64,000 nt of DNA from JBNRMW01 sp050309795 (GTDB lineage Bacteria > Bacillota_I > Bacilli_A > Erysipelotrichales > Erysipelotrichaceae): positions 62,001-126,000 of the forward strand of contig JBNRMW010000016.1 in assembly GCA_050309795.1 (NCBI GenBank), written 5' to 3'. The translations under genes were made by a program, and so were the position numbers. This document shows positions 8,100 to 17,600 of the stretch, in pieces. The notes under the pieces are model-generated. The model worked only from the letters and a program-made list of their open reading frames with translations. It did no database searches and had not been told where the DNA came from. The stretch's first letter is position 1; every line of letters starts with the position of its first letter.

Positions 8100-9006
8100 G
8101 TATCAACTAAATCGCTTGCGTGAATACGGGGAATTGGTTTTAAATCCTTCGTTTAAGGAATTGACAACCATTCGTATCGGTGGCCAAGCAAAAGCCTTGT
8201 TTTATCCTCAATCCATTTTGTCTTTACAGGCGATGGTTCGCTTTTGTAAACAGGAAAAGCTTCCGTATTTTGTGATTGGTAATGGGTCCAACTTGCTTGT
8301 GAGTGATGAACATTACCCAGGAATTATTATAAAATTAAACCGTACGATTAATGAAGTGTATTTAATCAATGAAACCCGTTTTGAAGTTCATGCGGGGACA
8401 TCTTTGATTGCTCTTTGCCATAAGGTTCGCAAGTTAGGCTTTAGTGGTTTGGAGTGGGCAGCCGGGATTCCTGGTTGTGTTGGTGGAGCAACGTTTATGA
8501 ATGCTGGTGCCTACAACAAAAGTATGTCTGATTTAATAACTGAAGTCTGTGTGCTCAAAGATGACGAGATCATCTGGCTGAAGGCCGAGGCGTGTGACTT
8601 TAATTATCGAGATTCCATCTTTAAGAAACATCGCGATTGGATTATTGTCGCCATTCGGATAAAATTAGAAAAAGGCGATCCCTTAGCCATCGAATCTTTG
8701 ATGCAAGATCGCCAAAAACGCCGCTTAGCAGCACAGCCTTTACAGTCCCCAAGTTTTGGTTCAACTTTTCGTAATCCACCATCTGCCTTTGCCTGGCAAT
8801 TGATTGATGAGATTGGATTACGTGGGTTTCAATTGGGCGGGGCTCAAGTGAGTGAAAAACATACGAATTTTTTAATCAACGTTGCTCAAGCGAGTTTTAT
8901 GGACATGTATGGGTTAATTACCCGTATTCAACAAGAAGTGAAACGACAACATCAACTGGATTTACGCTTAGAAGTGGAGATTTTTAATTGGCCCCAAGAA
9001 ACATAG
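8092..9006 (+). CDS. murB: UDP-N-acetylenolpyruvoylglucosamine reductase
   Basis: 304 residues. FAD-binding domain with TTIRIGG and GNGSNLLVSD, active-site region EWAAGIPGCVGGATFMNAGAY, and catalytic Ser in SPSFGSTFRNP, as in type II MurB. It reduces UDP-GlcNAc-enolpyruvate to UDP-MurNAc with NADPH. ATG 8092 follows AAGGAG by 7-8 nt and overlaps the murG stop. Followed in overlap by ftsQ. Confidence 0.97.
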   Translation: MTEYQLNRLREYGELVLNPSFKELTTIRIGGQAKALFYPQSILSLQAMVRFCKQEKLPYFVIGNGSNLLVSDEHYPGIIIKLNRTINEVYLINETRFEVHAGTSLIALCHKVRKLGFSGLEWAAGIPGCVGGATFMNAGAYNKSMSDLITEVCVLKDDEIIWLKAEACDFNYRDSIFKKHRDWIIVAIRIKLEKGDPLAIESLMQDRQKRRLAAQPLQSPSFGSTFRNPPSAFAWQLIDEIGLRGFQLGGAQVSEKHTNFLINVAQASFMDMYGLITRIQQEVKRQHQLDLRLEVEIFNWPQET

Positions 9007-9818
9007 ACCCCATGAGTCGTCTTCAAAAATCCATTCGTGATAAAAAGCGACAGCACCGAAAACTCGTGATTAAGCGAATTTTGATTCTGTTAATCGCGGT
9101 TTTAAGTGTGCTCAGTGTGGTGGTTTTTGCTTTTTGGTATGATCAATCCGATTATTCGAAAATTTTAAGCATGACGGTCTTCAATAATCGTTTTGTTAGT
9201 AGCCAAGAAATTATTGACGAATTAGAGCTAAAAGAAGGTCAGCGCATTTATACCTTATCGATGTCAAACATCGCTGAAAAAGTAAAGGCGGATGGCTTAA
9301 TTGAACGGGTTGAGGTTAAGCGAAAACTATTTGAACAACACTTAGATATTGTTGTCACGGAGAAACCGATTTTGGCTTATAGCGACTTAAATAATCAACA
9401 ATTTATCGTTTATGCGGCCGATGGTTCCACTAAAATTTTCGAAAATAGTCGAAAAGACTTGAAATCGGATTTGATTTATCTTAATGTAAACGACAGTGAG
9501 TTGGCAACTCGCGTCATTTTAGCGTTAGCGGGCATGGATCCCATCATTCTAAAGAATGTATCGGAAGCCACGATTACGCCGGTATCGTATGACCAACATT
9601 TACTTCAACTCACATTGAGTGGTGGGTATTATTTACATAGTGCGCTCTCGGAGATCGAAATATTCCAAGCCACCCACTATCAAGAAATTATCAACCAACT
9701 CCAAAGCGATCTTGATTTAAAGTGTTTAGAACTTGATAAATTAAGTCGAACCGTTCGTGCGTATCGTTGCCCATGGCAGCCCGAGCCACAAACGCCAGCC
9801 GTGGAGACTCAACCTTAA
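8988..9818 (+). CDS. ftsQ: Cell-division protein FtsQ/DivIB
   Basis: 276 residues: short basic cytoplasmic tail, one membrane helix (about residues 25-47), a POTRA domain (MTVFNNRFVSSQEIIDEL onward) and a beta domain. DivIB forms the FtsB/FtsL-binding part of the divisome. TTG 8988 is chosen because GGAG lies 8 nt upstream, giving a 19-nt overlap with murB; ATG 9012 is possible but has no Shine-Dalgarno. The murG-murB-divIB order matches Bacillus and relatives, but ftsA/ftsZ do not follow here. Confidence 0.9.
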   Translation: MAPRNIDPMSRLQKSIRDKKRQHRKLVIKRILILLIAVLSVLSVVVFAFWYDQSDYSKILSMTVFNNRFVSSQEIIDELELKEGQRIYTLSMSNIAEKVKADGLIERVEVKRKLFEQHLDIVVTEKPILAYSDLNNQQFIVYAADGSTKIFENSRKDLKSDLIYLNVNDSELATRVILALAGMDPIILKNVSEATITPVSYDQHLLQLTLSGGYYLHSALSEIEIFQATHYQEIINQLQSDLDLKCLELDKLSRTVRAYRCPWQPEPQTPAVETQP

Positions 9819-9836
9819 TAGATAAACTATTCGTGG

Positions 9837-9842
9837 TATAAT
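9837..9842 (+). promoter_or_regulatory. Extended -10 promoter for the Asp23 gene and fakA
   Basis: TGGTATAAT 22 nt before the ATG; -35 weak. Confidence 0.6.
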
Positions 9843-9864
9843 TTAACGAAACAGGAGGATATTT

Positions 9865-10224
9865 ATGTCAATAGAACAATCAAATCGACTTGGTAGCATA
9901 AACATTTCACAAGATGCGATCGCCATGTTAGCGGGTGGAACCGTAACCGAATGTTATGGTGTCGTCGGAATGGCATCACAAAAATTACTTAAAGACGGCT
10001 TTGCTGAGCTCTTACAAATTCAAAACTTTAAAAAAGGGGTCGTAGTCCGTAAAAACGAAACCGGACTTGAAATCGATCTGTATATTATGGTCATGTACGG
10101 CACAAGAATTAGTGAAGTAGTCACTGGTGTTCAAGAGAAAGTCAAATATATTCTTGAAAAATCACTCGGCTATGAGATTACCGCCGTAAATGTTTATGTA
10201 CAAGGAGTAAAGGTAGTTAAGTAA
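9865..10224 (+). CDS. yloU: Asp23/Gls24-family protein (YloU-like)
   Basis: 119 residues covering the whole Asp23 domain (GSINISQDAIAMLAGG, ECYGVVGMAS, VQEKVKYILEKSLGY). Members are cytoplasmic, often membrane-associated through partners, and linked to envelope homeostasis; the biochemical role is not settled. Its place directly before fakA is conserved in Firmicutes and supports a link to fatty-acid or membrane metabolism. AGGAGG precedes the ATG. A second family member lies at 28887-29216. Confidence 0.92.
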   Translation: MSIEQSNRLGSINISQDAIAMLAGGTVTECYGVVGMASQKLLKDGFAELLQIQNFKKGVVVRKNETGLEIDLYIMVMYGTRISEVVTGVQEKVKYILEKSLGYEITAVNVYVQGVKVVK

Positions 10225-10225
10225 T

Positions 10226-11860
10226 ATGAATAAATTAAACGCACAGGGTTTCAAGGCTATGTTGGAAAGTGGTTCCAATCACTTAACTAACCGCTACCGT
10301 GAAATCGACCAATTAAATGTGTTCCCCGTGCCGGATGGCGACACGGGAACAAATATGAGTTTAACCTTTAGCGCTGGGGTTAAAGATGCGCTAGCGAATC
10401 GTTCCGATCACCTCGGAGAGGTTTCCAAGACCTTCTCCAGAGGTTTATTAATGGGCGCACGAGGCAACTCGGGAGTTATTCTTTCTCAAATCTTTAGGGG
10501 TTTTACAAATTCCGTTGTCGATAAAACCGAATTGAATGCGCTTGATATTGCGCTTGCTTTTGACGAAGGTAAACGTGTCGCGTACAAAGCCGTTATGCGT
10601 CCTGTAGAGGGCACGATTTTAACCGTCTTAAGAATGGCGGCGGAAGCCACCTTAACCTATGCTAATGGCCATGAGATGAATGTCGTTGAGGTGATGGATT
10701 ATTTCTTAAATCAAGCCAATATTGCCTTGGAACAAACGCCTGAAATGCTTCCTGTGTTAAAGGAAGTGGGTGTCGTTGATAGTGGCGGATATGGATTCAC
10801 GACCATCATTGAAGGGTTTAAGAGCTATTTACTGGGTGAACCCATCGTTGCTCAAGCCGTGAAAACAGGAGATCAACAAGCCGTTCAAGCGAGCTTTGAT
10901 CATGAAGAATTTGGCTATTGTACGGAATTCATTGTCCGTTTAGATGAATCGGGTCAACGCCGTTTTAACGAAGATAAATTTAAAGCCCAATTGGAAGAAC
11001 TTGGGGACTCTTTAGTCGTCGTTCAAGATGAAGACATTGTTAAAGTCCATGTCCACACCTTGACGCCAGGAGACGCTTTAAATTTAGGTCAACGTTATGG
11101 TGAATTTGTAAAACTAAAAATTGAAAACATGTCCGAGCAACATGCCGCTATTTTAGTGGACGAAGCTAAAATCTATGATGAACCAGAGCAACAAGACAAA
11201 GCGGTCAACATCATATCGGTTTGTGCTGGGGATGGTTTACGGGACTACTTTTTATCCTTAAACTGCAATAAAGTCATTTCCGGTGGACAAACCATGAACC
11301 CATCAACCACAGATTTTGTAGAAACTATTCGTGAATTAAAAGCTGAAACCATTATTATTTTACCGAATAATTCCAATATCGTGATGGCTGCTAAACAAGC
11401 TCGTGATCTCTTGGAAGATCGAAACATTGTCGTCTTAGAGACCACATCGATTGCGCAAGGCGTCGCTGCCAGCATCGCTTTTAACCCGATGGTTGAAATA
11501 GAAGAGAATCTAGAAAACATGCAAGAAGCCATCGACCATGTCGTTTCCGGTCAAATTACATATGCGATTAAAGATACCTCCATTGATGGCATTGAAATTA
11601 CGAAGGATGATTATATGGCAATGATGAATAAAAAGATCGTTTGTTCCATTAAAGACCGCGAAGAAGCCTTAATTACTCTAGTTGAAGCGATGGTTAATAA
11701 TGAAGAAGACTATGAAATTGTCACCTTAATTTATGGCGAAGATGTGAACGAAGACATCGCCACCGAAATGGCTGATTTAATTGAAGAAAAAACGGATTTA
11801 GAAGTCGAGTTGGTGAATGGCCAACAACCGGTCTATTCTTATATTGTCGGTGTAGAATAA
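10226..11860 (+). CDS. fakA: Fatty acid kinase subunit FakA (YloV/DhaL-DegV)
   Basis: 544 residues. N-terminal DhaL-type nucleotide-binding domain with Mg-binding NVFPVPDGDTGTNM and phosphate loop MGARGNSGVILSQIF, then a middle domain and a C-terminal DegV-like domain. FakA phosphorylates fatty acids presented by a FakB (DegV) partner, feeding exogenous fatty acids into phospholipid synthesis. No fakB lies in this window. Starts 1 nt after the Asp23 gene; a terminator follows. Confidence 0.93.
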   Translation: MNKLNAQGFKAMLESGSNHLTNRYREIDQLNVFPVPDGDTGTNMSLTFSAGVKDALANRSDHLGEVSKTFSRGLLMGARGNSGVILSQIFRGFTNSVVDKTELNALDIALAFDEGKRVAYKAVMRPVEGTILTVLRMAAEATLTYANGHEMNVVEVMDYFLNQANIALEQTPEMLPVLKEVGVVDSGGYGFTTIIEGFKSYLLGEPIVAQAVKTGDQQAVQASFDHEEFGYCTEFIVRLDESGQRRFNEDKFKAQLEELGDSLVVVQDEDIVKVHVHTLTPGDALNLGQRYGEFVKLKIENMSEQHAAILVDEAKIYDEPEQQDKAVNIISVCAGDGLRDYFLSLNCNKVISGGQTMNPSTTDFVETIRELKAETIIILPNNSNIVMAAKQARDLLEDRNIVVLETTSIAQGVAASIAFNPMVEIEENLENMQEAIDHVVSGQITYAIKDTSIDGIEITKDDYMAMMNKKIVCSIKDREEALITLVEAMVNNEEDYEIVTLIYGEDVNEDIATEMADLIEEKTDLEVELVNGQQPVYSYIVGVE

Positions 11861-11882
11861 AAAGCGGCGAAAGCCGTTTTTT
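11861..11882 (+). terminator. Intrinsic terminator after fakA
   Basis: CGGC-GAAA-GCCG with a GAAA tetraloop, flanked by A and T runs (TTTTTT). Confidence 0.8.
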
Positions 11883-11885
11883 AAT

Positions 11886-11914
11886 TTGCAAGAAATCGTT
11901 AAAGGCTCTACAAT
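11886..11914 (+). promoter_or_regulatory. Promoter for recG-rnc-polC
   Basis: TTGCAA (11886), 17-nt spacer, TACAAT (11909). One of the few promoters here with a usable -35. Confidence 0.65.
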
Positions 11915-11937
11915 AGAAAATAAAGGAGATTGAAAAC

Positions 11938-13923
11938 GTGCTAACTGCGAAACAAAAGGAAATTATTCAACGCTATTTAGGTCCCGATTTTAACGAGATC
12001 GATGCTTTAGGTATTTATCCGTTTCGCTACGATCATTTTGAAATTAAACACCCAAGTGCCTATGAAGTTGATGATGACGTTCTCATCTCCGGGCAAATTA
12101 CAAGTACGATCCAAATCTTGCGTTTTGGTCGGCGAACGATTGTGAAGTTTCGACTGAGTACTTTAGCCGAAGATTTTCAAGTCACTGTTTACAATCAACC
12201 GTATTTTAAACGTCAATTGGAAGGACAAGTTGTTTCCGTTTTAGGAAAGCTAACTTCCCATAATCAAATTGTCGCCAGCAAAGTCAATCAACAACCTTTA
12301 GAAAAAATGGAAGGCTTTTTTCCAATTTATCCCCTAAAGGGTGAAGTGAAACAATTTCAAATGCGGGCGATTATGAAAAAACTACTTAGAAAGTACCAAG
12401 AACACATCGACGATCAAATACCTGTTGAACTCATTGATCGCTATCACTTATCTAGTCGGCGCCAAGCCATAAAACAAATTCATTTCCCATCCAATCAACA
12501 GCATTTAAATCAAGCGTTACGCACGCTTAAATATGAAGAACTTTTAAGATACCAAGTTGCTCTACAGCTCCAACGTCAAGAGGTTCAAGACGTCGCCAAA
12601 CCGCTTCGTAACTTGGATCTTACGTCTTTAAATAAGTATCGTCAACAACTGCCATTTGAGCTCAATGAGCCTCAAAATCTCGTCTTAAAAGAAATTATTG
12701 ACGATTTAAACGGACCGACCTTAATGCGGCGGCTCTTACAAGGCGATGTTGGTTCGGGCAAAACGGTTGTTGCACTTTTATCTTCCTTGTTAATGATGGA
12801 ACAAGGTTTTCAGATTTGTTTATTGGTTCCAACGGAGGTGTTGTATCATCAGCATTTGAACTGGTTTATCGATTACTTTGGTTCGCGTTTTAATATTGCC
12901 GGTTATACCTCCAGTTTACCAACGGCTCAAAAACGTTTGTTTTTAGAACAATTGGCGACGGGAGAAATACAAGGGGTGGTGGCAACCCACGCAATTTTTA
13001 GCCCCGAAGTTGAGTTTTCAAATCTTGGTTATGTCATTATGGACGAACAGCACCGATTTGGGGTTCAACAACGTCTAGCCTTACTTGATAAGGGTAAAGA
13101 AGTGGATGTCTTAATGATGTCCGCGACCCCAATTCCCCGGACCTTAGCAGCGAGTGTCTATGCCCATTTGAGTATTTCAACCTTAACGCAAACGATTGCT
13201 AGTCGTCATCATATTCAAACAAAACTAATTCTTGAAAATAGTATTCGGACGATTTTAGATCATCTTCTTGAGCGCATTGAAAACCACCATGAACAAGTTT
13301 ACCTTGTGTTACCGGCGATTACCGAAGGCGCTCTACCGACCCGAAATGTATCCAGTGTTACTAAGAACCTTCAACAATCGCTCGGGCATCGGATACGTAT
13401 TGAACAAATTCATGGACAATTACCAAGCGAGGTTATCCAAGAACGCCTGGCTCAGTTTAGAAATCATGAGATAGATCTCTTGGTTTCAACAACGATTATC
13501 GAAGTTGGTATTGATGTATCCCGGGCGAATACTATGGTCATTTATGATGCCGACCGTTTTGGTTTGGCGCAGCTTCATCAACTACGGGGACGAATTGGCC
13601 GGCAGACTGGTCGGGGTTGGTGTTATTTATTAACCAACAGCCAAAATGAAGACGCCTTACATCGTTTACGGTTTCTGGAAAAGGAAGAGGATGGCTTTAA
13701 GATTGCCCAGTTTGATTTAAAATCGCGCGGTTCGGGGGACTTATTGGGTGAGCGACAATCGGGATTCCCGGCCTTTAGTATTGCGAATATATTTGAAGAC
13801 GAAAAAATCTTAGTTCAGGCCCAATTAGACGCCCAAGAGCTATGCTATAATAACCATTACGAGCCCTTTGTTGCGTCGATCCGCAAAGACATCGACTCAA
13901 TTTTAGCAAAGGCATCCATATAG
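11938..13923 (+). CDS. recG: ATP-dependent DNA helicase RecG
   Basis: 661 residues. N-terminal wedge/OB domain that splits forks (DDVLISGQI), then an SF2 motor with Walker A GDVGSGKTV, Walker B DEQH, motif III MSATPIPRT and motif VI QLRGRIGRQ, then the C-terminal TRG-type region. RecG reverses stalled forks and migrates branched DNA. GTG start with AAAGGAGAT upstream. Rnc follows 8 nt later, then polC, giving a replication/RNA-processing operon. Confidence 0.97.
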   Translation: MLTAKQKEIIQRYLGPDFNEIDALGIYPFRYDHFEIKHPSAYEVDDDVLISGQITSTIQILRFGRRTIVKFRLSTLAEDFQVTVYNQPYFKRQLEGQVVSVLGKLTSHNQIVASKVNQQPLEKMEGFFPIYPLKGEVKQFQMRAIMKKLLRKYQEHIDDQIPVELIDRYHLSSRRQAIKQIHFPSNQQHLNQALRTLKYEELLRYQVALQLQRQEVQDVAKPLRNLDLTSLNKYRQQLPFELNEPQNLVLKEIIDDLNGPTLMRRLLQGDVGSGKTVVALLSSLLMMEQGFQICLLVPTEVLYHQHLNWFIDYFGSRFNIAGYTSSLPTAQKRLFLEQLATGEIQGVVATHAIFSPEVEFSNLGYVIMDEQHRFGVQQRLALLDKGKEVDVLMMSATPIPRTLAASVYAHLSISTLTQTIASRHHIQTKLILENSIRTILDHLLERIENHHEQVYLVLPAITEGALPTRNVSSVTKNLQQSLGHRIRIEQIHGQLPSEVIQERLAQFRNHEIDLLVSTTIIEVGIDVSRANTMVIYDADRFGLAQLHQLRGRIGRQTGRGWCYLLTNSQNEDALHRLRFLEKEEDGFKIAQFDLKSRGSGDLLGERQSGFPAFSIANIFEDEKILVQAQLDAQELCYNNHYEPFVASIRKDIDSILAKASI

Positions 13924-13931
13924 GAGGTAGT

Positions 13932-14612
13932 ATGAAATTAGTGGATTGGTTGGCTAACCACAACATTGAGGTTCATAATTTAAAACTTCTTCAGACAGCA
14001 TTTGTCCATAGTTCGTATGTTCACGAAAGTGGTGAGGATGTTTTAGATAATGAGCGGTTAGAGTTTATTGGAGACGCTATTTTACAAAAATGGAGTGCAG
14101 AATTTCTTTTTCATCAACCCCAACAGCTATCAGAAGGGGACATGACCTTGATTCGCTCCCATTTGGTTTCTCAGAAAGCCCTCCATGGTTTTGGCTTAAA
14201 GTTGGGCTTAAATCAATTTTTAAAACTGGGAACCGGAGAAGAAAAATCAGGGGGAAGGACCCGTCCCTCCATTGTTGCAGATATGTTTGAAGCGTTTTTG
14301 GGTGCGTTATATCTGGATAGTGGGGAACAATCAGTCAACAAAATCTTAATGATGGTCGTCCCCGAAGCCTATCAGCGCTTGGATTTAGAAGATCTCATGG
14401 ACTATAAAACAAAATTACAAGAATATGTTCAAGCGGATTTTCGCAAAACGGTAACCTATGAAATCGTTGATGTCACGGGACCCGATAATCAACCGGAGTT
14501 TGATGCGATTGTCAAAATGGATGGCTTAATATTAGGTAAGGGTTCTGGTCGTTCCAAAAAGAAAGCTCAACAAGCTGCTGCTCGTTCGGCTCTAGAAAAA
14601 ATGGTTAAATAA
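13932..14612 (+). CDS. rnc: Ribonuclease III
   Basis: 226 residues: RNase III domain with signature ERLEFIGDAILQ and the second metal-ligand set (DMFEAFLGALYLD), then a dsRNA-binding domain (DYKTKLQEYVQ, GSGRSKKKAQQAAA). It processes rRNA precursors and structured mRNAs. ATG behind TAGGAGG; the stop shares a base with the polC start. Confidence 0.98.
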   Translation: MKLVDWLANHNIEVHNLKLLQTAFVHSSYVHESGEDVLDNERLEFIGDAILQKWSAEFLFHQPQQLSEGDMTLIRSHLVSQKALHGFGLKLGLNQFLKLGTGEEKSGGRTRPSIVADMFEAFLGALYLDSGEQSVNKILMMVVPEAYQRLDLEDLMDYKTKLQEYVQADFRKTVTYEIVDVTGPDNQPEFDAIVKMDGLILGKGSGRSKKKAQQAAARSALEKMVK

Positions 14613-17600
14613 TGCTGGTTCACGACTTTTTAAAAAAGCTCGATATTCCCCAAAAATACTTGGGGCTATTTCCAAATATCGAAATGGACGAGCTCGTCTA
14701 TCGACGTCGACAAAAGCGGTTATATTGGACGCTAAAAACGTCGAAAGTTTTGAGCTTTGAATTGTATCAACAACTTCAACAAGCAATTTTAGATCATTTT
14801 CACGTGACTTTACATTTGAGTGTCCAACCGGAGAATCCACTCGCCACCCATGTCTTAGTTTCTGATTATTTGTTGTTTTTCTATGATCAATTAGGGGTGC
14901 CTAATCGTTTACGTTCGTCTTCTTTGGTTTTAGAAGGGGACCTTTTATCGATTGTGATGTTAACGAAAGAGGATGTCGCAACGATGCGTACGTATCAATT
15001 TGATTTACAAGAACGATTGTCTCTTGTTGGCTTTGAATTAATGGTAGATTTTGTTTTGTATCAACAAATGGACAATGAAGAACCAAAAGCAAAAATCACT
15101 GTTCAACCAACCAGTGAACTTTATCGTCAAGCGACTGCTAATGGTAATGGACGTTCCCGCCACAGAGGGGAGCCAGTGATGGTTGAATTAAAGCACCTGG
15201 TCGAGGATATGAATAATATTAAAACCAAAGGTGAATTATTTAAACTAAATCTGCGCCAGTTAAAAAGCGGTACATATATTGCTAATTTCATGATTCATAG
15301 TGGCGATGATGCGATCGAATGTACAAAATTTTATAAAACCGAAGCCGAATGTCCTTTAAAAGAGAATACGTCTTATTTGGTTACGGGTGATTATCAATAC
15401 AATAGTTACGCTCGAAATCACCAGTTAAAGGCCCGTGAAATAGAGGAAATTGCACCGCTTTTTACGATTGAAGATCGCGATCCAATAAAACGGGTGGAGC
15501 TTCATGCGCATTCGAATTTTTCCGAAATGGATGGGGTGAGTTCGATTGAATCCTTAATTCAACAAGCCTATGATTTTGGTCATCCTGGCTTGGCCATCAC
15601 CGACCACATGGTCGTTCACGCTTTTCCTAAAGCCCAACGTTATGTTGAAAAACTTTTAAAGAAGAATCCCGATAAGCCGTTCAAAATGGTTTATGGTTTA
15701 GAAATGAACATGGTTGAAGATCAGCTGGATATAGTCAAGCGTGCACCTGTTGGAAACCTTAACGACCAAGTCTATTGCGTTTTTGACTTGGAAACGACGG
15801 GGTTGTCTTGTCGGAGTGATCATATCATTGAATTTGGAGCCGTTAAAATCGCCAATGGTACGGAATTAGATCGGCTTCAAATCTACATTAAACCGCCTGT
15901 TTCGATTCCTGCCTCTATTACCCGTTTAACTAAAATAGATGATCAAACGGTTGCCAGGGCACCAGGACTTCAAGAAGCGTTTTTAACGATTAAAAACTTT
16001 ATCGGTGATAGTGTTTTAGTGGCCCATAATGCGCAGTTTGATATGGGATTTTTAAATCAAGCCGCACGTATTCTTGACCAAGATTTGTTTAACAACCCCG
16101 TCATTAATACCCTTGATTTGGCACGGACGATTATTACCGACCGCACTCGTTTTAATTTAGGAACGGTCGCTCGTTACTATAAGATTGCTTACGATCAAGA
16201 TGTCGCGCACCAAGCAGACTACGATGCGGAAGTTTTGGCTGCGGTTTTTCGAGCGATGTTAAATACCTTGCAGCTTCAAGGGATCACGACCTTTCAACAA
16301 TTAGTGCGTTTACAAATAGAAACTCCTGCCTTTGATAAATTGTTTAAACACCATGTGGTGGTTTTAGCTAAAAATAAACAGGGCTTAAAACAATTATATG
16401 AACTTGTTTCAATCTCCCATAGCGAGACATTAATGTTTAATGCCACCAAGGCGAAAGACCAAGACGAGGTTCAAGCGGAGCCGCGTATTTACCGTTCAAA
16501 ATTAAATGAACTGCGTGAACATTTGTTAATTGGTTCGGCTTGCTTTAACTCCAAACTTTTTGATGTTGCTCAAACAGGTTCGATCGAAGAGTTGGAAGCC
16601 GAAATGGCGTTTTATGATTATATTGAACTCCAGCCGCTGGATAATTACCGACCGCTGCTAGTTATGGAGTCGATATTAAGCGAAGAAGATTTAATGGAGA
16701 TATTAATTACAATTGTTCAAACCGCTCAAAAATTGAATAAACTGATTGTTGCGACAGGGGACGTTCATTATCAAATGCCCCATCATAAAGTGTTTAGAGA
16801 AGTGTATATAAATGCACAAGGTATTGGTGGAGTTCGCCATCCACTCTATTTATTTGATGAGATTAAACGTTCTACCGTTAAATCACCCGATCAACATTTA
16901 CGACCAACTCAAGAAATGTTGGAAGGTTATCCATACTTAGATCCAGAAATTACCCGGCTCATTGTTTCCGATAATAGTTTAAAGATTTTAGATATGATCG
17001 AACCGGTGTATCCGATTCCCGATCAGTTGTTTACCCCGAAAATTGAAGGATCGGACGAGTTATTGATGGAACTTTGTTATGAGCGTGCGTATCAACAATA
17101 CGGTAAACCTTTACCAGAAATCGTCGAGAAACGTCTCAAACGAGAATTAGATTCTATTATCTCTAATGGGTATGGCATTATTTATTATGCTTCTCATTTG
17201 TTAGTTAAAAAGTCGATTGATTCTGGCTATATGGTTGGTTCACGGGGCTCGATTGGGTCGAGTTTAGTTGCTACCATGACCGATATCACGGAAGTAAACC
17301 CTTTGCCTCCTCATTATTTTTGTGCGGATTGTCATTTTTCCGATTTTGAGATTGATCCAAGTGTGCGTTCTGGTTACGATTTGGAAAGTCGCAATTGTCC
17401 AAAATGTCAACAGCCGATGCAAGGCGATGGTCAAAATATTCCTTTTGAAACCTTCTTAGGCTTTGAAGGGGACAAGGTACCAGATATTGATTTAAACTTC
17501 TCTTCACAGTTCCAAGAACATGCTCATGCCCATACGAAAGAGATATTCGGGGAAACAAAAGTTTTACGAGCCGGAACGATTGGCACGGTGGCGGAGAAAA